DNA from: Comamonas aquatica NBRC 14918
Lineage (GTDB): Bacteria > Pseudomonadota > Gammaproteobacteria > Burkholderiales > Burkholderiaceae_C
Assembly (NCBI RefSeq): GCF_000739875.1
Contig: NZ_BBJR01000028.1
Span: 1 to 62,303 of the forward strand
Length of the DNA: 62,303 bases
Direction of reading: 5' to 3'
The notes below the pieces were generated by a model. It had not been told where the DNA came from and made no database searches. It saw only the letters and a list, made by a program, of their open reading frames with translations. A program made the position numbers and the translations under genes. Positions 56,106 through 62,303 of this stretch are shown here, piece after piece. Each line of letters opens with the position of its first letter. Position 1 is the first letter of the stretch.

Positions 56106-56819
56106 ATGCCCGCCGCTACCGAATTCGCCCCCGGCCTGACCATCCAGCACATCACCGCCCCACAAAAGCTCAGCGACTACAAGCTGATCGCGTTCGACAT
56201 GGACTCGACGCTGATCACCATCGAATGCGTGGACGAAATCGCCGACGCCACGGGCAAGAAGGCCGAAGTTGCGGCCATCACCGAGGCCACCATGCGCGGC
56301 GAGATCACCGATTTCAAGGACAGCCTGCGCCAGCGCGTGGGCAAGCTGGTGGGCGTGACCGAGGCCGACATGGCCCGCGTGCTGACCGAGCGCCTGCGCC
56401 TGACCCCCGGTGCCGACACCCTGGTGCGCGCCGCCCAGGCCGCCGGCCTGAAGGTGCTGCTGGTCTCCGGCGGCTTCACCTACTTTGCCGAACATGTGCG
56501 TGGCCTGCTGGGCATCGACTTCGTGCGCGCCAACGTGCTGGAGACCCGCGACGGCGTGCTAACCGGCGGCCTGGTCGAACAGCCCTGGGGCGACATCTGC
56601 GACGGCGCCGAAAAGCGCCGCACCCTGCTGGAAGTGGCCTGCCTGCTGGGCATTACGCCCGCGCAGTGCATCGCCGTGGGCGATGGCAGCAACGACATCC
56701 CCATGATGCAGGCCGCCGGCCTGTCCGTGGCCTACCACGCCAAGCCCCGCGTGCGCGCCGAGGCCAAGGTCTGCATCAACGAAGGCGGCCTGGACCGCCT
56801 GCTGGAAGTGCTGCGGTAA
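56106..56819 (+). CDS. serB: Phosphoserine phosphatase SerB
   Basis: SerB performs the last step of serine synthesis. The 237-residue HAD-family enzyme has motif I DMDSTL (Asp31 nucleophile, Asp33), motif II LLVSGGF, the conserved KR pair (AEKRRTLLEV) and motif III GDGSNDIPMM. The first 25 residues are a short extension; the regulatory ACT domains of longer SerB forms are absent. The ATG at 56106 gives MPAATEF. Confidence 0.93.
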   Translation: MPAATEFAPGLTIQHITAPQKLSDYKLIAFDMDSTLITIECVDEIADATGKKAEVAAITEATMRGEITDFKDSLRQRVGKLVGVTEADMARVLTERLRLTPGADTLVRAAQAAGLKVLLVSGGFTYFAEHVRGLLGIDFVRANVLETRDGVLTGGLVEQPWGDICDGAEKRRTLLEVACLLGITPAQCIAVGDGSNDIPMMQAAGLSVAYHAKPRVRAEAKVCINEGGLDRLLEVLR

Positions 56820-57287
56820 GGCGGACCGCCACGCCCGGCACGCCGCCGCCCGAACACCAGGGCCGCGCCGGGTGTGTGCCACCGGGGGCCTGCGCGCCCC
56901 CCCAACCCTAGCTCCAGCCCCGGCCAAGCCTGCAGCACGGCCCCGCGGCCACCGCACCCGGGCACATTGCAAAAAAGAAGCGGCTTGCGCTCGCCTAGCA
57001 TGGGTTTCCGGTAAAAAACCATCAGAAACCCTTTGTTTTCAAGCGCTTGCCGCTATTTTTTCTTGCAGCATCGCGGGCTGCGCGTAAAATCGCCGCTCTC
57101 ACACCCATAACGCCAACATTTCAACGTGTGCGGCCCGCAAAGGCCAGCCCCTCCCGGACCCACGGGACCTGAGGGCTTGCAATTTGCACCCCTCCCCCCA
57201 TGTATTTCCTTGCAGCGCACCCGCTCGGGCGCGCTGGGGTCGTCACATGGCCCTCGTTTTGTTGACCGTCTTTTCCCAGGACCCTTT
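56820..57287. other. Intergenic region between serB and the small exported protein
   Basis: I see no gene in these 468 bases. They contain GC-rich sequence to about 56990, then an A/T-richer part with a partial dispersed repeat (57025-57063), GCGTAAAATCGCC as a possible promoter element near 57085, and a leader of roughly 200 bases before the GTG start. Confidence 0.5.
57025..57063 (-). repeat. Partial dispersed palindromic repeat (reverse)
   Basis: TTTTCAAGCGCTTGCCGCTATTTTTTC matches the A/T edge, AGCGCTTG core and GCTAT end of the reverse repeat but is shorter than the others. Confidence 0.5.
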
Positions 57288-57773
57288 GTGAAAACTTCTT
57301 TCCGCACCACCGCTTCCGTGATCGCCGTCACCATCGCCGCATTGGCCGCGCCCACCCTGGCGCACGCCAAGCGCATGGGGGGCGGCAAGTCGGTGCGCCC
57401 TGCATCGATTGGCCAGGCCCCCGCCAAGCCGGCCACCCCTGCAGCCCCGACCGCCGCCGCCAAGCCTGCGACACCTGCCACGCCCGCCGCCGCTGCAGCC
57501 CCCGCCGCGGCGCCTGCGGCCACCGCCGCCCCTGCAGGCTCCGGCATGATGGGCACCATCGCCGCCACCGCCACCGGCGCCGTGGTTGGCACCCTGGCGG
57601 GCAACGCCATTGCCGGCGCCTTCAGCGGTGACGACAAGGCCGCCGCCGAAGCGGACGCCAAGGCCAAGGCACAGGCCGAAGCCAAGGCCGCAGAAGCCGA
57701 AGCCGCCGCACTGCAAAAGAAGCTGGACGAAGCCAAGGCCAAGGCCGAAGCGGCCCGCGCTGCCGCCCTGTAA
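57288..57773 (+). CDS. Small exported Ala/Pro/Lys-rich protein with glycine-zipper and coiled coil
   Basis: The start is a GTG with CAGGA upstream, giving MKTSFRTTASVIAV, a clear signal peptide cut near AHAKR. The mature N-terminus KRMGGGKSVRP resembles that of betaproteobacterial Tim44-like proteins. The Tim44 domain itself is missing. Instead there is an Ala/Pro-rich stretch (about 45-90), a Gly-rich hydrophobic segment TGAVVGTLAGNAIAGAF (about 100-116) and a charged Ala/Glu/Lys coiled coil to the end. It is probably periplasmic or membrane-anchored, of unknown function, and 161 residues long. Confidence 0.75.
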   Translation: MKTSFRTTASVIAVTIAALAAPTLAHAKRMGGGKSVRPASIGQAPAKPATPAAPTAAAKPATPATPAAAAAPAAAPAATAAPAGSGMMGTIAATATGAVVGTLAGNAIAGAFSGDDKAAAEADAKAKAQAEAKAAEAEAAALQKKLDEAKAKAEAARAAAL

Positions 57774-57805
57774 TCGCCACACGGCAGTTGCCGTGCACGC
57801 GCACG

Positions 57806-57847
57806 CAAAACGCCCCGCCGGCTTGCGCCGCGGGGCGTTTTGTTTTT
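57806..57847. terminator. Bidirectional rho-independent terminator
   Basis: AAAACGCCCCGC pairs with GCGGGGCGTTTT around an 11-base loop. It lies between the convergent exported-protein and DUF3820 genes. Confidence 0.9.
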
Positions 57848-57859
57848 ATTGGCAGCGCT

Positions 57860-58093
57860 TCAGCGCGGGGGCCGCAGGGGATCGAGCAGGCGCGTGAGCC
57901 CGTTGTGGTCCAGTTCGTGCATCAGGGCCAGCAAACGCCCCAGCCCACCGGGCGGAAAGCCCTCGCGCGCAAACCACGCCAGGTAATTGCCGGGCAGATC
58001 GCACAGCAGACGGTCCTTGTACTTACCGAAGGGCATGCGGGTGGACACCAGCTTTTCGAGGTCGTCAGCGTGCACGGCACCTCTGAATGGCAA
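57860..58093 (-). CDS. DUF3820 family protein
   Basis: The 77-residue protein contains the DUF3820 core MPFGKYKDRLLCDLPGNYLAWF (residues 20-41, split here by the Leu pair), followed by helical sequence ending RLLDPLRPPR. Members are small soluble proteins of unknown molecular role, often annotated as putative quorum-sensing-regulated factors. It is divergent from the MetQ-like gene and convergent with the exported-protein gene, with a shared terminator. Confidence 0.85.
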   Translation of the reverse strand: MPFRGAVHADDLEKLVSTRMPFGKYKDRLLCDLPGNYLAWFAREGFPPGGLGRLLALMHELDHNGLTRLLDPLRPPR

Positions 58094-58097
58094 AATT

Positions 58098-58126
58098 TTG
58101 CATAAAAACCACTTTCTTTATAACCA
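58098..58126 (+). promoter_or_regulatory. Possible promoter of the MetQ-like gene
   Basis: TTGCAT (58098-58103) and TAACCA (58121-58126) are 17 bases apart in a stretch of unusually high A/T content. The -10 match is poor. It would give a leader of about 125 bases. Confidence 0.3.
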
Positions 58127-58195
58127 AATTAGTAAAAATTACTTAGCAGGCTGCAGTGCCAAGATTACACTTGCCCCCACACCCTGAGGCTGCAA

Positions 58196-58224
58196 CCGGT
58201 GCCCACAGGGCTGAGACAACACCG
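58196..58224 (+). promoter_or_regulatory. Leader element resembling one arm of a TPP riboswitch
   Basis: CGGTGCC (58197-58203), a short loop, GGCTGAGA (58209-58216) and ACACCG (58219-58224) reproduce the pairing and CTGAGA core of the thiamine-pyrimidine arm of TPP riboswitches. The second arm (GAACCTGA ... GCGTAGGGA) is not visible downstream, so this is at best a decayed or partial element. Confidence 0.2.
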
Positions 58225-58256
58225 CACTCCACTGTCATTTGAACGGAATCCTCCAT

Positions 58257-59042
58257 ATGTTGAAGAAGACCCTGACTGCCGTGGCGATTGCCACCCTGGC
58301 CCTCTCTGCCCAGGCTGCCGATGTGCTCAAGGTGGCCGCCACCGCCGTGCCCCACGCGGAAATCCTGAACTTCATCAAGCCCCAACTCAAGGCCGACGGC
58401 ATCGAGCTGCAGGTCAAGGAATTCAGCGACTACGTGCAGCCCAACGCCGCCGTGGAAGACAAGCAGCTGGACGCCAACTTCTTCCAACACCAGCCCTACC
58501 TGGACAGCTACAACAAGGACCGCAAGACCAGCCTGGTGCAAGTGCCCAACGGCAAGGTGCACGTCGAGCCCTTCGGCGCCTACTCCAAGAAGATCAAGAA
58601 CCTAAAGGACCTGAAGGACGGCGCCACCGTGGCCATCCCCAACGATCCCTCCAACGGTGGCCGCGCCCTGCTGCTGCTGGCCAAGCAAGGCCTGATCGAA
58701 CTCAAGGACCCCAAGAACCTGACCAGCACCGCGCTGGACGTGGTGAAGAACCCCAAGAAACTGAAGTTCCGCGAACTGGAAGCCCCTTTGCTGCCCCGTG
58801 CGCTGGCTGACGTGGACCTGGCCCTGATCAACACCAACTACGCAATCGAAGCCAAGCTCAACCCCACCAAGGATGCGCTGTTCATCGAGAACGCCGACTC
58901 GCCTTACACCAATATCGTCGCCGCCCGCAAGGACCGCGCCGATGGCGCCGACATCGCCAAGCTGATGAAGGCCCTGCACTCGCCCGACACCAAGAAGTTC
59001 ATCGAAGAGAAGTACAAGGGCGCCGTGGTTCCCGCCTTCTGA
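58257..59042 (+). CDS. MetQ/NlpA-family solute-binding protein
   Basis: The 261-residue precursor has a signal peptide (MLKKTLTAVAIATLALSAQA, cut before ADV) without a lipobox Cys. The mature part is a MetQ/NlpA-type receptor: VAATAVPHAEILNFIKPQL near residue 28, ANFFQHQPYLDSYN near 75 and DPSNGGRALLLL near 135. Such proteins bind D/L-methionine or related compounds. The metN and metI genes are absent here, so the ABC partners must be elsewhere. The ATG at 58257 was chosen over an upstream TTG. Confidence 0.88.
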   Translation: MLKKTLTAVAIATLALSAQAADVLKVAATAVPHAEILNFIKPQLKADGIELQVKEFSDYVQPNAAVEDKQLDANFFQHQPYLDSYNKDRKTSLVQVPNGKVHVEPFGAYSKKIKNLKDLKDGATVAIPNDPSNGGRALLLLAKQGLIELKDPKNLTSTALDVVKNPKKLKFRELEAPLLPRALADVDLALINTNYAIEAKLNPTKDALFIENADSPYTNIVAARKDRADGADIAKLMKALHSPDTKKFIEEKYKGAVVPAF

Positions 59043-59062
59043 TCGGCGTCACACCCCACTCC

Positions 59063-59090
59063 CAAGCGCTGCCCTGGCAGCGCTTTTTTC
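59063..59090 (+). terminator. Rho-independent terminator of the MetQ-like gene
   Basis: AAGCGCTGCC and GGCAGCGCTT pair around CT and are followed by TTTTTC. Confidence 0.85.
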
Positions 59091-59300
59091 ATGGGCGGGC
59101 CAATCCCAGGTGACGCACCGCCCCACCGGGGTCCGGTCATCGCACTGGCCGATGGCCCAAGTGGCCACAGTTGGTGCCTACCGTGGTCTTGCGCTTGCGC
59201 GACACAAGCCCGAGCAAATCGTTACCACCAGTATCCATGGCCCGGCAACTGCGGCATGATGCCGAACTTTATTTCCCAGGCCATTTCACCGGACCCCTCC

Positions 59301-59609
59301 ATGAGCGATACCGCCCCCATCTCCCTGGACAAAGCCATCACCACCGGATTGAGCGAAGTGACACTGTCACGCACCCTGGAGCTGTTTGCTGCCCACCTGG
59401 CATCGGGCAGTGACCGCCTGCTGAACTTCCGCGGTGACCTGGCGGAGCGCTACAACTACGACAAGATCAAGCCCACCATGACCCCGGCCCGTGCGCAGGG
59501 AAACGTGGTCTTCATCGAGGCCACCAGCCACAAGACCGGGGAAACCGGCTACTACCAGATCCTGGCCAACCAGTGGAAGTTGCTGGAAGTGCTGGCCCGC
59601 CTGAGCTGA
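59301..59609 (+). CDS. Hypothetical protein, 102 residues
   Basis: The product is a small soluble acidic protein starting MSDTAPISLDKAITTG, with an N-terminal helical part and a C-terminal beta-rich part ending in YYQILANQWKLLEVLARLS. There is no signal peptide or membrane segment. Codon use fits the genome. The 258 bases upstream contain the terminator of the MetQ-like gene and no other gene. I do not recognise the family. Confidence 0.7.
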   Translation: MSDTAPISLDKAITTGLSEVTLSRTLELFAAHLASGSDRLLNFRGDLAERYNYDKIKPTMTPARAQGNVVFIEATSHKTGETGYYQILANQWKLLEVLARLS

Positions 59610-59693
59610 GCCCCCTCCATCACAACCTCACAAAAAAAAACCGTGGCGCTTGCAGCACGGGCTTTTGCTTTTGGTGGCAGGGCGTGCGTGCGC

Positions 59694-60332
59694 TCAGGCC
59701 ACCAGCCCCTGCCACACCCACCAGGCCAGCACCAGCATCATCACCCCGGTGATGCCGTCGAGCACCCGCCACGCCACGGGCTTGGCAAACAGCGGTCGCA
59801 ACCGCTGCGCCGCCGCGCTGAGCAGGCAAAACCACACCAGGCTGGCACAGGCCGCCCCGACCACGAAGAACCATTTCAGCTCCCCCGCCTGGCGCGCCCC
59901 GATGGAGCCGATCAGCACCACCGTGTCCAGGTAGACATGGGGATTGAGCAAGGTGATGACCGCCAGCGCGCCCAGCACCGCCAGCACGCTGCGCGGCGCC
60001 ACGGCATCGCCTTCGGCCAGCACCAGGGCAGTCTGGGCAAACGCCATGCGGTGCAAGGCGAACAGCCCATAGCCCAGCAGGAACAGCACGCCGCCCCAGC
60101 CGCACCAGTAGGCCACGTCGGGGCGGCTGGACAGCAGTTGCGCCATGCCGGCCACGCCGGCGCCAATCAGCAGCGCGTCCGAGCCCACGCACCAGGCCAC
60201 GCAGGCCCGCGTGTGCTCCCCACGCACGGCCTGGCGCAGCACATAGACGTTCTGCGCCCCGATGGAGACGATCAGCGACAGGCACACGGTAAAACCTGCC
60301 AGCCAGGAAGAGGTGATTTCAGCATTCCACAT
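59694..60332 (-). CDS. argO: Arginine/lysine exporter ArgO (LysE family)
   Basis: The 212-residue inner-membrane protein has about six helices and the LysE/ArgO signature SIGAQNVYVLRQ near residue 23, followed by DALLIGAGVAGMAQ. The conserved LLNPHVYLDTVVLIGS lies near 130. It exports basic amino acids. It is divergent from argP, whose product activates argO in the presence of arginine or represses it with lysine in E. coli. The 81-base gap between starts is A/T-rich, as expected for ArgP binding. Confidence 0.92.
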   Translation of the reverse strand: MWNAEITSSWLAGFTVCLSLIVSIGAQNVYVLRQAVRGEHTRACVAWCVGSDALLIGAGVAGMAQLLSSRPDVAYWCGWGGVLFLLGYGLFALHRMAFAQTALVLAEGDAVAPRSVLAVLGALAVITLLNPHVYLDTVVLIGSIGARQAGELKWFFVVGAACASLVWFCLLSAAAQRLRPLFAKPVAWRVLDGITGVMMLVLAWWVWQGLVA

Positions 60333-60413
60333 GCGGCCAATTCTCCCGCCGCATTGCCGGACTTATACAGATAAGATAAATTAAATTACTTCATTCGAAT
60401 TAAGTTTTTCTAC

Positions 60414-61331
60414 ATGCTCGACTACGCTGGACTGGAAGCATTGGCCGCTGTGCTGCGCGAAGGCAGTTTTGACCGTGCGGCCCGCAAGCTGCACGTCACG
60501 CCCTCGGCCATCTCGCAACGCATCAAGTTGCTGGAAGAGCGCCTGGGCCAGGTGCTGGTGATGCGCGGCGCGCCCTGCACCGGCACCGAGGCCGGGCGTC
60601 GCCTGTGTCTGCACGTGGAGCAGGTGGCGTTGCTCGAAAACGAGCTGCGCCGCAACAACCCCGAGCTGGTGCCCGAAGGCCAGGTGGCCCGCCCCACGCT
60701 GAAGCTGGCGGTGAATGCGGATTCGCTCAACAGCTGGTTCGTGGATGCCATGGCCGCCTTCACCCAGGAAGGCAACGAGCTGCTGGACATCAGCATCGAC
60801 GACCAGGACCACACGGCCAAGCGCATCAAGGAAGGCGAGGTGATGGCGGCGGTCACGGCCTCGTCCAGCCACATCACGGGCTGCAACATCTGGCCCCTGG
60901 CGAACATGCAGTACGTGGCCGCTGCCAGCCCGGCCTTCATCGCCCGCTATTTCGGCGCCCAGGGCATCAATGCCCAGACCCTGTCGCAGGCACCGGTGCT
61001 GACCTACGACCGCAAGGACGCGATGCAGGACAAGTGGCTGCACCAGCAAGGCGTCTCGGCCCGCCATGCGCCGCCGCGCCACTGGGTGCCATCGGCACAC
61101 GCCTTCGTGCGCGCCTGCGAAGCCGGCGTGGCCTGGGGCATGCACCCCACGGTGCTGATCCGCGAGCACCTGGCCAACGGCAGTCTGGTGGAGCTGCTGC
61201 CGGGCAGCGGCATTCCGGTGCCCCTGTACTGGGCGCATGCGCGCAATGCGCAGACCGGACTGGAGCGCCTGACGCAGTGCGTGATCAATGCCGCCCAGGC
61301 CTGGCTGGAGCCCATCGACCCCAAGCCCTGA
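60414..61331 (+). CDS. argP: LysR-family regulator ArgP (LysG/IciA)
   Basis: The 305-residue regulator has a LysR winged helix at residues 1-60 (AVLREGSFDRAARKLHVTPS, SQRIKLLEERLG) and a two-lobe ligand-binding domain. The segments TLKLAVNADSLNSWF and WHQ/WVPSAHAFVRACEAGVAWGMHP are typical of ArgP/LysG. It senses lysine and arginine and controls the divergent argO gene. The start MLDYAGLEALAAV is typical. Confidence 0.93.
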   Translation: MLDYAGLEALAAVLREGSFDRAARKLHVTPSAISQRIKLLEERLGQVLVMRGAPCTGTEAGRRLCLHVEQVALLENELRRNNPELVPEGQVARPTLKLAVNADSLNSWFVDAMAAFTQEGNELLDISIDDQDHTAKRIKEGEVMAAVTASSSHITGCNIWPLANMQYVAAASPAFIARYFGAQGINAQTLSQAPVLTYDRKDAMQDKWLHQQGVSARHAPPRHWVPSAHAFVRACEAGVAWGMHPTVLIREHLANGSLVELLPGSGIPVPLYWAHARNAQTGLERLTQCVINAAQAWLEPIDPKP

Positions 61332-61346
61332 GCGGCCCCAGGGCGG

Positions 61347-61805
61347 TCAGTGCCGCATCTGCCGCCCGGTCTCCAGCACGTTGAAATTCAGCAGGTCGGT
61401 GGCCAGCACCGTCTCCCACATGAAGCAGGCCAGCGCGGCGATGAACGAGAACACCCCGCCCAAAAACAGGAACACCGCCACCATCTGCCCCTGCTCCGCC
61501 CAGGCCTGGCCGATGAACAGGAACACAATCGTCAGCCCGATCAGGAAGCCGCACAGCGTCAGCAAGCCGATCGACCAGTTGGCAATGCGGCCCCGCGTGC
61601 GCAGGTAGTTCAGCTCGCGCAGGCCGCGGTCGATGAACTCCTCATCGTTGCTGGCGCGCACGCGCTCCTCCATCACCCGGGCCCGGTCGATGATGCGTGC
61701 CAGCCGCCCGGCCACGGCGCCGATCATGCCGGCCACGGCCGTTAAAAAGAACACTGGCGCCACGGCCAGTTGCACGCTGTGTGTGACGTTGGAAGCGTCG
61801 ATCAT
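61347..61805 (-). CDS. DUF2721 family membrane protein
   Basis: The 152-residue protein has a first hydrophobic segment at about 10-35 (APVFFLTAVAGMIGAVAGRLARI), a charged cytoplasmic helix with RASNDEEF, and two further membrane segments near 78-100 and 105-125. This layout matches DUF2721 proteins, which are of unknown function. The ATG at 61805 (MIDASNV) matches family starts; an ATG six codons upstream is possible. It is convergent with argP, 15 bases apart. Confidence 0.8.
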   Translation of the reverse strand: MIDASNVTHSVQLAVAPVFFLTAVAGMIGAVAGRLARIIDRARVMEERVRASNDEEFIDRGLRELNYLRTRGRIANWSIGLLTLCGFLIGLTIVFLFIGQAWAEQGQMVAVFLFLGGVFSFIAALACFMWETVLATDLLNFNVLETGRQMRH

Positions 61806-62023
61806 GTGTTGTTTCTCACCCATTCAAACTGGTTGGCGCTGCCGACGGACGGCCATGCCCCGCATGGTATGCAAAAAACCGGCCCGACCGGCCATCCAGA
61901 CCCTTGCTTTAACGCAAATCGCCCAGTCCGGCCGTTTGATGTGCCGCAAACGCCCCCCGCCACCCGCACGCGATAGTGACAGCACACCTATTAACCCATG
62001 ACTGATTGCGGAGGATGTTTGCC

Positions 62024-62203
62024 ATGAAGATGTTCAACGACCTGATCTCGACCGACTACGGCCTGATGAGCCTGATCGTCATCCTGATCACCATTGCCAT
62101 GTGGATTTACTTCACCGTGCTCTTCCTGGGCAAGATCAACAAGAGCGCTTCCGCCGTCGCTGCGGCCGACAGCCAGGCCGCCACGCCCTCCGCCAAGACC
62201 TGA
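62024..62203 (+). CDS. DUF3149 small membrane protein
   Basis: The 59-residue protein starts MKMFNDLISTDYGLMSL and has one membrane segment at about residues 17-39, followed by a short Ala/Ser-rich tail. The N-terminal DLxSTDYGLMSL pattern is characteristic of DUF3149. GGAGG lies upstream of the ATG. A strong terminator follows. Function is unknown; its single helix and size fit a small subunit or accessory of a membrane complex. Confidence 0.8.
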   Translation: MKMFNDLISTDYGLMSLIVILITIAMWIYFTVLFLGKINKSASAVAAADSQAATPSAKT

Positions 62204-62235
62204 AGCCCGCAGAGGCCTTCCAACTTCATCTCTTT

Positions 62236-62260
62236 GAGGCCTGCATCTGCAGGCCTTTTT
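62236..62260 (+). terminator. Rho-independent terminator
   Basis: AGGCCTGCA and TGCAGGCCT pair around TC and are followed by TTTTT, just after the DUF3149 gene. Confidence 0.88.
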
Positions 62261-62285
62261 TATGGCTGCCACCGGGGAACGGCCC

Positions 62286-62303
62286 AGCTACAGCTACAGC
62301 TAC
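62286..62303 (+). repeat. Tandem hexamer CAGCTA at the window edge
   Basis: CAGCTA is repeated three times up to the last base of the window and may continue beyond it. Confidence 0.4.

Noticed and set aside
59625..59690. Hairpin with A-run near 59630 considered as a dispersed repeat or terminator
   Set aside because: GCGCTTG occurs but without the A/T edges and GATAGCTG part, and the stem is short. It may be a weak terminator but is not supported well enough.

Overview
The window is about 62 kb of GC-rich bacterial chromosome, almost completely filled with genes. Gene content (PhaR, 3-hydroxybutyrate dehydrogenase, a Bug-family receptor, RelA, OmpR/EnvZ, the ispDF-mfd block, DUF3149 and DUF3820 proteins) and the protein sequences point to a betaproteobacterium of the Comamonadaceae (Acidovorax/Comamonas/Delftia type). 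I see no prophage, insertion sequence, CRISPR array, rRNA or replication origin. One tRNA gene, tRNA-Val(GAC), is present.

Layout. 1-4.4 kb: a gene end, plsY, a YbaK-type deacylase, a Tas-like aldo/keto reductase, an alpha/beta hydrolase and a small unknown gene. 4.5-14.0 kb: signalling, with an orphan ChpA/CheA-like hybrid kinase, a PAS-containing chemoreceptor behind a leader with two mutually exclusive pairings, a LysE exporter divergent from a MocR regulator, and a second chemoreceptor. 14.1-17.3 kb: three unusual proteins, namely a triple helix-turn-helix repeat protein, an LD-carboxypeptidase with a His/Cys-rich N-terminus, and TadA fused to an alpha/beta-hydrolase. 17.3-23.8 kb: a frameshifted gltS, rlhA, a DEDD exonuclease, rimO and phaR. 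24.3-28.2 kb: a PmrAB-like two-component system divergent from an eptA gene that carries an in-frame stop. 28.3-36.6 kb: a catabolic module of biotin carboxylase/BCCP, PxpB-PxpC fusion, PxpA, a GntR regulator and a DctPQM TRAP transporter, tied together by shared palindromic operators. 36.7-44.9 kb: tRNA-Val, relA, a hydrolase, bdhA, a SIMPL-domain protein, ompR-envZ, ispF. 44.9-56.8 kb: ispD and mfd, then a Ugp-like sugar/glycerol-phosphate ABC operon, a membrane protein, a Bug receptor and serB. 57-62.3 kb: small exported or hypothetical proteins, an orphan MetQ-like receptor, argO/argP, DUF2721 and DUF3149 proteins.

A theme across the window is a family of about 45-55 bp imperfect palindromic repeats. 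Roughly a dozen clear copies and a few decayed ones lie mostly between genes. Two sit in frame inside coding genes, three overlap the start or stop codons of ispF and the SIMPL gene, and one lies beside a very strong hairpin in the ABC operon. Two otherwise intact genes (gltS, eptA) each carry a single-base-type lesion, which may be real or a sequencing error.

All assignments come from reading translations and motifs by eye; no database search was run.
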